In this document: positions 7,965 to 15,447 of the stretch, in pieces
Numbering within the stretch: position 1 is the stretch's first letter
How the letters are laid out: every line of letters begins with the position of its first letter
Origin: Gammaproteobacteria bacterium
GTDB lineage: Bacteria > Pseudomonadota > Gammaproteobacteria > Pseudomonadales > Halieaceae
Assembly (NCBI GenBank): GCA_002748505.1
Contig: PDSN01000133.1
Location: forward strand, 1-18,519
Direction of reading: 5' to 3'
DNA: 18,519 nucleotides
Translations under genes and position numbers: made by a program
Notes under the pieces: generated by a model
What the model was told of the DNA's origin: nothing
Database searches by the model: none
Seen by the model: only the letters and a program-made list of their open reading frames with translations

Positions 7965-9139
7965 ATGATGCCAAACACCCGGGTTTTAGTTCTGATACAT
8001 TAGCTATCCGGGTCGGTCAGCAACGCTCCGCTGAAGGCGAGCACAGTGAGGCGATGTTTTTAACCTCCAGTTATGTGTTTGACAACGCCGCCCAGGCGGC
8101 GGCGCGCTTCGCCGGTGACGAGGCGGGCAATGTGTATTCGCGCTACACCAATCCCACCGTGCGGTCTTTTGAACAACGCCTGGCTGCGCTTGAAAACGCG
8201 GAGGCGGCGGTGGGCACCGCGTCCGGGATGTCCGCTATTTTGAGCGTGTGTCTGGCGCATTTACAGGCGGGCGATCATGTGGTGTGTTCCAGCAATGTGT
8301 TTGGCACCACGGCTGCGCTGTTCGAAAACTATCTGAGTCGCTTTGGGGTCAGTGTGAGTTTCGAAGCACTGCTGGACAAGCCTGCCTGGCAGGCGGCGAT
8401 ACGCCCCAATACCCGTTTGTTGTTCCTGGAGACACCGTCTAACCCGCTGTGTGAAGTTGCCGACCTCAACTGGTTTTCCGATCTCGCTAAATCCTGCGGT
8501 GCCCTGTTAGCGGTGGACAATTGTTTTTGCACGCCTGCGCTGCAACAACCGCTAAACCTGGGCGCTGATATCGTGCTGCACTCCGCCACCAAATACTTAG
8601 ATGGGCAGGGGCGTTGTGTGGGCGGCGCGGTCGTCGGTTCGAAGGAACTCATCGAGCCCGTGCTGGGTTTTATGCGCACCTGCGGTCCCACCATGAGCGC
8701 GTTTAATGCCTGGGTGTTTCTGAAAGGTCTGGAGACGCTGCGTCTTAGAATGGACGCCCACAGCCGCTCTGCACTTGAGCTTGCCAGGCGCCTGGATGCC
8801 CATCCGAGGGTGGAGCGGGTGTTTTATGCCGGCCTGGCCGATCACCCAGGTCATGAATTGGCCGCCAGGCAGCAGCGTGCTTTTGGCGGTGTCTTATCGT
8901 TTCGGGTAGAGGGCGGCAGGACGGAGGCGTGGCGTGTGCTCGATGCGGTGCAGATGTTGTCGCTGACGGCCAACCTGGGTGACGTCAAGACCACCATCGT
9001 ACATCCCGCTTCAACCACTCACAGCCGCTTATCCCAGGAGCAGCGCGATGCCTGCGGTATCAGCGAAAACCTTATTCGCATTGCCGTCGGGCTTGAGGAT
9101 ATCGACGATATCTATGCGGATGTGTGTCGGGGCTTGTAG
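7961..9139 (+). CDS. metZ: O-succinylhomoserine sulfhydrylase MetZ
   Basis: MetZ is a PLP enzyme that combines O-succinylhomoserine with sulfide to give homocysteine, bypassing cystathionine in methionine synthesis. The Cys/Met-metabolism fold is evident: SRYTNPTVRSFEQRLAALE, TASGMSAIL, LFLETPSNPLCEV, LAVDNCFCTPALQQPL, and HSATKYLDGQGR with the PLP lysine at K211, followed by CVGGAVVG. The C-terminus has SLTANLGDVKTTIVHPASTTH, then IRIAVGLEDIDDI. The 392-aa length and placement after purF match pseudomonad metZ, although close relatives such as metB/metC/metY cannot be excluded by motif alone. AGGAG (7952-7956) precedes the ATG. Confidence 0.93.
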   Translation: MNDAKHPGFSSDTLAIRVGQQRSAEGEHSEAMFLTSSYVFDNAAQAAARFAGDEAGNVYSRYTNPTVRSFEQRLAALENAEAAVGTASGMSAILSVCLAHLQAGDHVVCSSNVFGTTAALFENYLSRFGVSVSFEALLDKPAWQAAIRPNTRLLFLETPSNPLCEVADLNWFSDLAKSCGALLAVDNCFCTPALQQPLNLGADIVLHSATKYLDGQGRCVGGAVVGSKELIEPVLGFMRTCGPTMSAFNAWVFLKGLETLRLRMDAHSRSALELARRLDAHPRVERVFYAGLADHPGHELAARQQRAFGGVLSFRVEGGRTEAWRVLDAVQMLSLTANLGDVKTTIVHPASTTHSRLSQEQRDACGISENLIRIAVGLEDIDDIYADVCRGL

Positions 9140-9154
9140 CGCAAGCGGATAAAA

Positions 9155-9469
9155 TGGCGCCCCCGAGACGATTTGAACGTCCGACCCTTCGCTTCATACC
9201 ACTATGACTTTCGTCACCGGCGCGCTGTGTGCGCCGTTTGTGGTCTGGACTTTCTCTTCACCCTGGCGTTGTCAATCACGCGGTAGGTGCTACCCGTCAA
9301 GTCTCTGCACGTTCTGCACCGTAGTGGTGCAGCTTCGCTCAGGATCACCAGTCGCTCGCACACAAGCGTTTGAGGCTTCCCTGAATTTGAGTAGATTCAC
9401 GCGCGTCGTTTCCGGCGCGGTGCCCAATTTTTAGGAGGCGAATGCTCTATCCAGCTGAGCTACGGGGGC
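9155..9469 (-). tRNA. tRNA-Arg(CCU), interrupted by a group I intron
   Basis: Read on the minus strand, the 5' exon is 9469 down to 9433 (37 nt) and the 3' exon is 9194 down to 9155 (40 nt, CCA encoded). Joined, they give a 77-nt cloverleaf: acceptor GCCCCCG/CGGGGGC with discriminator G, D stem GCTC/GAGC, anticodon stem TTCGC/GCGAA, loop CTCCTAA with anticodon CCU, variable loop GGGTC, T stem GGACG/CGTCT (one G-U pair) and T loop TTCAAAT. All stems pair fully. The break falls after the last anticodon base. It reads AGG codons. It is transcribed toward metZ, from what looks like an extended -10 just upstream. An ordinary tRNA scan without intron models may miss it. Confidence 0.96.
9195..9432 (-). 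ncRNA. Group I intron (IC3-like) in tRNA-Arg(CCU)
   Basis: A 238-nt intron on the minus strand, position 1 at base 9432. Helices I could pair by hand (intron numbering): P1 GGG (8-10) with anticodon CCU; P10 UU (6-7) with exon AA; P2 11-18/29-35 with one bulge, capped by CG-GAAA-CG; P3 39-44/138-143; P4 49-53/90-94; P5 57-59/84-86; P6a hairpin 101-119; P7 130-133/182-185; P8 144-155/164-174; P9 189-193/231-235 containing two hairpins, one with a GAAA loop. Core elements resemble the cyanobacterial tRNA-Leu intron: P (TTCAGGGAAGCC), Q (ATCCTGAGCGAAGC), R (GTGCAGAGACTTGACGGG) and S (AAGAGAAAGTCC). It ends in G and carries no homing-endonuclease gene. Confidence 0.95.
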
Positions 9470-9478
9470 GTGCGCGCA

Positions 9479-9484
9479 AGTATA
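9479..9484 (-). promoter_or_regulatory. Extended -10 promoter of the tRNA-Arg gene
   Basis: On the minus strand the sequence TGCTATACT ends 9 bases before the tRNA 5' end. It combines a -10 hexamer TATACT with the upstream TG of an extended -10 element. No convincing -35 is seen 16-18 bases upstream, which extended -10 promoters can tolerate. Expected transcription would start around 9472, giving almost no 5' leader. Confidence 0.55.
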
Positions 9485-9543
9485 GCAGTTGAGACAGTTT
9501 TGCTCTAGGATACGGTTATAGTTTTCCACGGATGGTCGTTCCC

Positions 9544-10287
9544 ATGGCAACAAAAAAGAACAAGACAAGTGACGAGCAGTCATTGATCAGCACTTTGATG
9601 CAGATAACCGGGCAGGTGGCGGGCAGCACGCTGGATCTGGCGCGCACCACGGCCACCATGACGGCCATGTTTGGCGAGTCCTGGCTGCGTTCTGCGCTGA
9701 TGAAAAATATGGAGCCGGAGCGCCTGGAGGCCATGGCGGATGCGGGCAAGTTTCTGCGCGATGCGCGCCAGACCGCGGGCATGTCTGTGGCCGAACTGAA
9801 CGATGCCCTGGGCTTGTCCGATGGCAAGTTGTTGCGGGATGTGGAGAGCGGTGAGCGTATTATGCCCCTGGAGATGATGCTTCGCGTGGCCTCGCTTATC
9901 GCCCGTCACGACCCGATTCCCTTCCTGATTAAATTTATGCGCACCTACAATCCTGCGCTTGGCAAGACCCTGGAACAGTGGGGTATTTTAACATTGCCAA
10001 AATATTACGAACGCGAGCGCCGGTTTATCAACCTGTACCGCCAGCACGATCAGTTGCGTCAACTGTCTGATGCGGAATTTGAGCGCTTCTTGTCTTACAT
10101 GGACAGTGCCGGTACGCTGGTACTTGATATGATGGCCAGCGAGCGGGAAGCGGCCCGCGCAGGGGTTCAACAGTCGCTGACCGAAGCGACGGCGAAACCT
10201 AAACGCAAGGCCGCCAGAAAAAAAACAACGCCGCGAAAGGCCACCGCCAAACCCAAGGCCAAGCGTAGCAGCACAAAAACCAATTAA
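9544..10287 (+). CDS. HTH (XRE-like) protein with Lys/Ala-rich tail
   Basis: The 247-residue protein has a helix-turn-helix region of the XRE/Cro type at about residues 68-120 (FLRDARQTAGMSVAELNDAL, then LRDVESGERIMPLEMMLRVA). An alpha-helical middle follows, then a basic tail from about 217 (AKPKRKAARKKTTPRK and on), resembling histone-H1/AlgP-like tails. It could bind DNA and regulate its neighbours, but the sequence does not show a target. ATG 9544 is chosen because of the ATG-GCA start and GGATGG 8 bases upstream; ATG 9532 is in frame too. A weak promoter may lie at TTGAGA (9489-9494) and TACGGT (9511-9516), back to back with the tRNA promoter. The HAD-acyltransferase gene starts 22 bases after the stop. 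Confidence 0.75.
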   Translation: MATKKNKTSDEQSLISTLMQITGQVAGSTLDLARTTATMTAMFGESWLRSALMKNMEPERLEAMADAGKFLRDARQTAGMSVAELNDALGLSDGKLLRDVESGERIMPLEMMLRVASLIARHDPIPFLIKFMRTYNPALGKTLEQWGILTLPKYYERERRFINLYRQHDQLRQLSDAEFERFLSYMDSAGTLVLDMMASEREAARAGVQQSLTEATAKPKRKAARKKTTPRKATAKPKAKRSSTKTN

Positions 10288-10309
10288 TTATTCCGAGGAT
10301 TATAATCAC

Positions 10310-11971
10310 ATGGCATCCCTTGAAAAACTGCTGGCGCGCATCGAAGATGCACCGGACGGGCCACAAATTACCGCGATTTTTGATTTTGATGGCACCTTGA
10401 TTGCCGGTTTTTCAGCCACGGTGTTTCTGCGCGAACAGTTGCGTCGCGGCGATCTGTCGCCCCGTGATTTTGTCGCCGTCGCCGCGGCAATGACGAATTT
10501 CGGGCTGGGTAATATTGGCTTTTCCGCATTGATGGTGGTGACCGCACAGTTTATGCGCGGTATTGCCGAAGACGACTATCAAGCCCTGGGACAGCAGCTT
10601 TACGAAGATCACATCGCCCGTTTGATTTATCCAGAGTCCCGCGCTTTGGTTGAGGCGCACCAACGCAAAGGTCACACCGTGGCGGTGATTTCTTCGGCTA
10701 CGCCCTATCAGGTGGAGCCCGCCGCAAAGGACATGAACATCGATCACGTGCTGTGTACCAAGCTGGAAGTGGAAGAGGGTAAGTTCACCGGCTCGGTGAT
10801 ACACCCCACCTGTTTTGGTGAGGGCAAAGTTACCGCGGCGCTTGAGCTAAATGATAAAGTCGGTGCAGATATAGAAGACAGCTTCTTTTATACGGACAGC
10901 ACCGATGACCTGCAATTACTTGCCCGCGTCGGCAAGCCCTGTGCGCTTAATCCATCGAACAAACTGTTGCGCTTTGCCCGCAAACAAAAATGGCCGACAG
11001 CGCACTTCGGCAGTCGCGGACGCCCTACGGTGATGCAGTTTATTCGCAGTGTGACCGCCACAGGTTCCCTGGTAACCTCTTTTCTCGCCGGGTTGCCCAT
11101 CTCGGCCTTAACCGGTTCGCGCCGCGATGCCAATAATTTTTCATTGTCTTTATTCGCTGATACGGCAAGCGCTTTGGTGGGTCTGCGTCTTAACGTCACA
11201 GGTGAAGAAAACCTGTGGAAAAACCGTCCCGCCGTGTTTATCTTTAATCACCAGAGCAAGGCGGACGTGATTATTATGGCCAGCCTGCTGCGGCGCGATA
11301 TAGCCGGTGTGGGCAAAAGAGAAATTCGCGATATGCCCATTTTAGGGCGGGTGATGGAAGCCAGCGGTGTGGTGTTGATCGACCGCAAAAATACTGCCAA
11401 TGCGATTGAGGCGATGCGCCCATTGGTGGATGTCATACAAAAAGACGGCAGATCAGTGGTGCTGGCACCTGAGGGTACGCGCTCGGTTACACCGCGACTC
11501 AATCCCTTTAAAAAGGGTGCTTTTCATTTGGCCATGCAGGCGGGTGTGCCTATTGTGCCCGTTGTGATTCGCAATGCCGGTGATGTTGCGCCCAAGGGCG
11601 ATTTCGTGTTTCGCCCCGCAACTGTGGACGTCACCGTACTTGAACCAGTTGATACCTCTGACTGGAGCGTAAGACATATTAACAAACACGTTGCCGATGT
11701 GCGGCAGATGTTTTTGGATGTATTAGGGCAGGACGATACCGAGCTTGAACACGAGCCGCCAGTGAAAACAGCGGCCAAGCGCAAGCGCAAAGTACCAAAA
11801 ACGCCTGTGCGCAAAGCCCAGGCTAAGAAAAAGCCCGCGGCTAAAAAGAAGCCAGCACCCAAAAAGACGGCCGCCGTGAAAAAGGCATCGGTAGCAAAAA
11901 AAGCGCCGCTGAGAGCTAAACGCAAAACAGCTGCGGTCAGACCTAAGGCCATACCGAAAAATACCAGTTAA
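10310..11971 (+). CDS. HAD-IB phosphatase / 1-acylglycerol-3-phosphate acyltransferase fusion
   Basis: Two enzymes joined in 553 residues. Residues ~20-235 form a HAD-IB (SerB-like) hydrolase: DFDGT with nucleophile D25 and acid D27, SSAT at 128-131, K173, and YTDSTDD at 194-200. Residues ~285-480 form a PlsC-type acyltransferase: NHQSKAD (313-319, the NHx4D site) and PEGTRS (387-392). PlsC enzymes acylate lysophosphatidate to phosphatidate at the inner membrane. The HAD substrate is not evident; a lipid phosphate is possible. From about 483 a basic Lys/Ala/Pro tail (AKKKPAAKKKPAPKKT) runs to the end. GAGG at 10295-10298 is the likely ribosome binding site. Similar HAD-PlsC fusions are known in mycobacteria and gammaproteobacteria. 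Confidence 0.9.
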   Translation: MASLEKLLARIEDAPDGPQITAIFDFDGTLIAGFSATVFLREQLRRGDLSPRDFVAVAAAMTNFGLGNIGFSALMVVTAQFMRGIAEDDYQALGQQLYEDHIARLIYPESRALVEAHQRKGHTVAVISSATPYQVEPAAKDMNIDHVLCTKLEVEEGKFTGSVIHPTCFGEGKVTAALELNDKVGADIEDSFFYTDSTDDLQLLARVGKPCALNPSNKLLRFARKQKWPTAHFGSRGRPTVMQFIRSVTATGSLVTSFLAGLPISALTGSRRDANNFSLSLFADTASALVGLRLNVTGEENLWKNRPAVFIFNHQSKADVIIMASLLRRDIAGVGKREIRDMPILGRVMEASGVVLIDRKNTANAIEAMRPLVDVIQKDGRSVVLAPEGTRSVTPRLNPFKKGAFHLAMQAGVPIVPVVIRNAGDVAPKGDFVFRPATVDVTVLEPVDTSDWSVRHINKHVADVRQMFLDVLGQDDTELEHEPPVKTAAKRKRKVPKTPVRKAQAKKKPAAKKKPAPKKTAAVKKASVAKKAPLRAKRKTAAVRPKAIPKNTS

Positions 11972-11973
11972 TA

Positions 11974-12002
11974 TTGACTGGATATTGATAAAGCCATTTA
12001 AG
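11974..12002 (+). promoter_or_regulatory. Candidate sigma-70 promoter before the plsB-like gene
   Basis: In the 65-base gap, TTGACT (11974-11979, five of six consensus bases) is followed after exactly 17 bases by TTTAAG (11997-12002, four of six). The start codon is at 12037. If active, it would allow the acyltransferase, gpsA and following genes to be expressed separately from the upstream pair. Confidence 0.35.
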
Positions 12003-12036
12003 CAATAACAAGACGGATGGAGCCATAAGAAAACTA

Positions 12037-14430
12037 ATGAAAATACCAGACCATAATACGACATCACCCTGGCCGGAATCAGTTTCCGGACTTGTGTTTT
12101 TTTTGTTGGATTGCGCCAATGATTTTGAGTTTGAGTTGCTCTATCATTGGATCGGGCAAGCACGTCCTGACCCCTTACCCGACTATCGGTGTTTACGGGT
12201 GCGCTTAAACAATGATCGCCATATCGAAAACTCCGTCGAGGTGATCAAAAGCTGTCTGGATTATGGCGATGATGCAGTGCTGGTACCGCTGCGGGTGATG
12301 TGGCGTCAATCCGCGCAAGCGCTCAACTCCGGCCCGCGCCTGCGCGATTTAATCCTGGGTGATCCGCGCAGGCCATCGGTATGGCGCGCTAAACGGATTC
12401 TGGCGAAGCAGCCGGAGCGGGTTCTGCTCAACGCAGGTGCCGAGGCGACGCTTGGAACCTTGCGTCGCTGGTATCAGGAAAATCACGCCACTGATCAAGG
12501 CGACCCCGTGGACGGCATGGCGAAGTTCGTCGCCCGCCAGGCCACCGTGGCCCTGGAAATTGTCGAGCGCCATGTACGAGGCAGTCGCTATAAAGTGCCG
12601 CGTTATGTGGCGGAAACTCTGCGTTCTCGGCCCAGCTTTATCGACGATTTAGATAAACTGGCAGTACAGCAAAAGACCTCCCGTGAAGCCTTGTTGGACG
12701 AAGCGGGCACCTACATGAAAGAAATGGTGACGCGCCCGACGATGTTCTGGCTGGATGTTTATGCCCGCTTCAATAACAGCGTGTTGGGGCTGAGTTACCA
12801 AAAAGAAGTGGAAGTTAACGCGGAAGACTTAGCGAAAATGCGCGACTGGGTGCGCGATAATCCCGCCCTGCTGCTGTGGACCCACAAAACCTATCTCGAC
12901 GGTGTGGTCGTGCCTAAGCTGATGTACGAAAATGACTTCCCGATGCCGCATATGTTTGGCGGGGCAAATTTAAGTTTCGCCGGTTTGGCATTTTTGCTGC
13001 GCCGCGCCGGTGGGATTTTTATTCGCCGCAGCTTTCAGGATAACCCGGTCTACAAACTCACCATGCGCCATTACATCAGCTTGTTAATGGAAAAGCGATT
13101 TCCTCTGAGCTGGTCGTTTGAGGGCACGCGTTCGCGCATCGGTAAATTGATGCCGCCCAAGTACGGTTTATTGAAATACGTGCTGGAGGCTTGCCACGCC
13201 TCGGATGCCCGCAACATTTATATTATTCCGCTATCCATCAGTTACGATTTGATTCGCGATGTGGAGGAATATGCCCAGGAACAGGTTGGCAGGGTGAAAA
13301 AGCCCGAGTCCCTGAGCTGGTTTGTGGGCTACTTGCGTTCCCTGGCAAAGCCGATGGGTAAGGCCTATATGAATATCGGTGAGCCGGTGATACTGGAGCA
13401 GGCTCCAGACCCTGACGACAAGCTGGCCTTATCCAAAATTGCCTTTGAGGTCGCAGTCGCTGCTAACAAGGCGACACCGATCACTTATACCTCGCTGGTG
13501 ACGCTGTGTTTGCTTGGTGCGGCGCCAGTAGCGCTGACCGAGAGCGAACTCGATCGCGAATCCGATTTGTTTTTGGATTATGCGAGAGCGCGCAACTTTC
13601 CCTTGTCGCCGGACTTTGAGCGCGATCGCGCTGCGGGTATCGAGCAGTTGGTGGAGCTGATGATCCGCGAGGGTATGCTGACTCGGTACGAGGGCGGTTC
13701 GGAAACCGTCTACGCCATCGCACCCGAGCAAGCACCGGTGGCGAGTTATTACCGCAATACCATTATCCACTTTTTTGTGAACAAGGCGCTGATCGAGCTG
13801 GCCCTGCTCAGTGTGATCGAAGCCTGCAGCGATGACCCGGTGCAGTGTTTTTGGGATGCTATCGACGTACTGCGCGACTTGTTTAAATTTGAATTTTTCT
13901 ATCCGCCCAGCGATGTTTTTCAGGATGAAATTCGCGCGGAACTTGAGCGTTACGATAACGATTGGGAACAGCGGCTACGCGCTGGTAAACAAAGCACGCA
14001 GAACTTTTTAGCAGGTATGGAGCCGCTGCTGGCACACATTGCGTTGCTGACCTTTGTGGAAGCCTATTATGTGGCTGCGGATTATTTGGCGGGATTGCCA
14101 GCTGAGGACTCCCTGAGTCAAAAGACCTGTATTGACGAGGGCTTGAAGCGCGCACGACAGGCCTATTTACAACGCCGGATCAGCTCCGAGGCCTCTATTG
14201 GCAAACTGTTGCTGAGTAACGCCTGGTCGTTGTTCAATCACCGAGGCTTAACCGAGGGCGGCGATGCGGTGCGGCAACAGCAAAGGGTGGAACAGGCTCA
14301 GCAGTTTCGCCAGTTGCTGCTGCAGTTAGAGGAAATTCGTTCGCTGGCGGTTATCAATCGCTCCAGGCGCGGCGAGGCACTGGAATTGACATCAATAAGC
14401 AACAACAAAAATGATGGAGGTACGGCATGA
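12037..14430 (+). CDS. plsB: PlsB-type glycerol-3-phosphate O-acyltransferase
   Basis: PlsB transfers an acyl chain to the sn-1 position of glycerol-3-phosphate at the inner membrane, starting phospholipid synthesis. All four acyltransferase blocks are visible: block I THKTYLDG (Hx4D, H283/D288), block II GGIFIRRSF (325-333), block III FEGTRSRIGKL (361-371) and block IV IIPLSISYD (396-404). At 797 aa it matches E. coli PlsB (~807), including the long helical N- and C-terminal parts. Block I differs from the E. coli HRSHMDY but keeps the His and Asp. GGAG at 12017-12020 is far (16 bases) from ATG 12037, so the start is moderately sure. The stop overlaps gpsA (ATGA), linking the enzyme to its substrate supplier. 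Confidence 0.88.
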   Translation: MKIPDHNTTSPWPESVSGLVFFLLDCANDFEFELLYHWIGQARPDPLPDYRCLRVRLNNDRHIENSVEVIKSCLDYGDDAVLVPLRVMWRQSAQALNSGPRLRDLILGDPRRPSVWRAKRILAKQPERVLLNAGAEATLGTLRRWYQENHATDQGDPVDGMAKFVARQATVALEIVERHVRGSRYKVPRYVAETLRSRPSFIDDLDKLAVQQKTSREALLDEAGTYMKEMVTRPTMFWLDVYARFNNSVLGLSYQKEVEVNAEDLAKMRDWVRDNPALLLWTHKTYLDGVVVPKLMYENDFPMPHMFGGANLSFAGLAFLLRRAGGIFIRRSFQDNPVYKLTMRHYISLLMEKRFPLSWSFEGTRSRIGKLMPPKYGLLKYVLEACHASDARNIYIIPLSISYDLIRDVEEYAQEQVGRVKKPESLSWFVGYLRSLAKPMGKAYMNIGEPVILEQAPDPDDKLALSKIAFEVAVAANKATPITYTSLVTLCLLGAAPVALTESELDRESDLFLDYARARNFPLSPDFERDRAAGIEQLVELMIREGMLTRYEGGSETVYAIAPEQAPVASYYRNTIIHFFVNKALIELALLSVIEACSDDPVQCFWDAIDVLRDLFKFEFFYPPSDVFQDEIRAELERYDNDWEQRLRAGKQSTQNFLAGMEPLLAHIALLTFVEAYYVAADYLAGLPAEDSLSQKTCIDEGLKRARQAYLQRRISSEASIGKLLLSNAWSLFNHRGLTEGGDAVRQQQRVEQAQQFRQLLLQLEEIRSLAVINRSRRGEALELTSISNNKNDGGTA

Positions 14431-15431
14431 ATACTTTACGAGTGGGACTATTGGGCGGCGGCTCCTGGGGAACGACTGTGGCGGCTTTGCTGACGCGCAA
14501 CGCGCCTGTTACGCTGTGGGCGAGATCGAAAAAGACGGTGGAAGAAATCAATACCCACCACACGAATGAAAAATACCTGCCCGGTGCGACCCTGCCCAAA
14601 GCCCTCAAAGCGACCCACGATTTAGAGGCGGCGGTGCGCGATGCGGATGTGATCGTTATGGGTATTCCGTCGCAAAATTTTCGCTCGGTGCTTGAAGGCG
14701 TACGCGAGCACCTTCGCCCCTGGGTACCCGTGATCAGCCTCACCAAGGGTTTGGAGCTTGACACCGGTAAGCGCATGACAGAAATTATCAATGAGATTTT
14801 ACCCGGTCATCCCGTTGGCGTGCTTACCGGGCCCAATTTGGCGAGGGAAATTATGGCGGGGCAAGCAGCCGCCAGTGTGCTGGCAATGGGCGATAAAATT
14901 GTCCAGCAGGAGTTGCAGCGCCTGTTTCGCTCGGGGCTGTTTCGGGTGTATACCAACGACGATGTGGTGGGCTGCGAACTCGGTGGTGTGCTTAAAAACA
15001 TTATCGCCATCGCTGTGGGCATGGGCGATGGCATGGGCGCGGGTGATAACACCCGCGCCGCCTTAATTACCCGCGGGCTCGCGGAGGTGACGCGCCTCGG
15101 CGTGGCGCTGGGTGGTCGCCCCGAGACTTTTGCAGGTCTTGCGGGCATGGGTGATATGATTGCCACCTGTACCAGCCCCCAAAGTCGTAACCGCCATGTG
15201 GGTGTGGAGCTGGGCAAAGGTCGTAAGATGCAGGAGATCATCGACGACATGGTTATGGTGGCCGAGGGTGTCAAAAGTGCCCCGGCGGTGTTGGCACTGG
15301 CGCACCAATATCAAGTGGCAATGCCTATCGCCGAGGACGTGTATAAAGTTATTCAGGGAGAGTCCGATGCGGGTCTTGCCTATCGTGGTTTGTTGAGAGT
15401 AAGCCCCGGTGCCGAGCACGAACCGGGTTGA
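14427..15431 (+). CDS. gpsA: Glycerol-3-phosphate dehydrogenase [NAD(P)+]
   Basis: GpsA reduces dihydroxyacetone phosphate to sn-glycerol-3-phosphate, the backbone for phospholipids. The Rossmann glycine loop GLLGGGSWGTTVA is at the N-terminus. Further landmarks are IPSQNFRSVL, SLTKGLELDTGKRMTEI, VLTGPNLAREI, and GCELGGVLKNIIAIAVG with the catalytic Lys at K190, followed by GDNTRAALITRGLAE and TFAGLAGMGDMIATC. The 334-aa length is typical. ATG 14427 lies 6 bases after GGAGG (14416-14420) and overlaps the acyltransferase stop. Coupling to PlsB, which uses its product, makes metabolic sense. Confidence 0.97.
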   Translation: MNTLRVGLLGGGSWGTTVAALLTRNAPVTLWARSKKTVEEINTHHTNEKYLPGATLPKALKATHDLEAAVRDADVIVMGIPSQNFRSVLEGVREHLRPWVPVISLTKGLELDTGKRMTEIINEILPGHPVGVLTGPNLAREIMAGQAAASVLAMGDKIVQQELQRLFRSGLFRVYTNDDVVGCELGGVLKNIIAIAVGMGDGMGAGDNTRAALITRGLAEVTRLGVALGGRPETFAGLAGMGDMIATCTSPQSRNRHVGVELGKGRKMQEIIDDMVMVAEGVKSAPAVLALAHQYQVAMPIAEDVYKVIQGESDAGLAYRGLLRVSPGAEHEPG

Positions 15432-15447
15432 TTGCGGGAATAGAGTG

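Noticed and set aside
9132..9146. Hairpin GCTTG/CAAGC around the metZ stop as a terminator.
   Set aside because: Only five pairs and no T-tract on either strand right after the stem.
9195..9432. Transposon or prophage insertion splitting the tRNA gene.
   Set aside because: No target-site duplication or inverted ends, the tRNA halves rejoin without loss, and the insert has a complete group I core.
9204..9434. Plus-strand ORF of 76 codons between metZ and the HTH gene.
   Set aside because: It lies entirely antisense to the group I intron; its composition and Cys/Ser-rich product look like a shadow, and no ribosome binding site is seen.
9433..9436. Alternative 5' splice site after U33, since GCCU could pair with intron GGGC by four pairs.
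   Set aside because: It would remove the anticodon and leave a four-base loop; splicing after U36 rebuilds a normal seven-base loop and allows P10.
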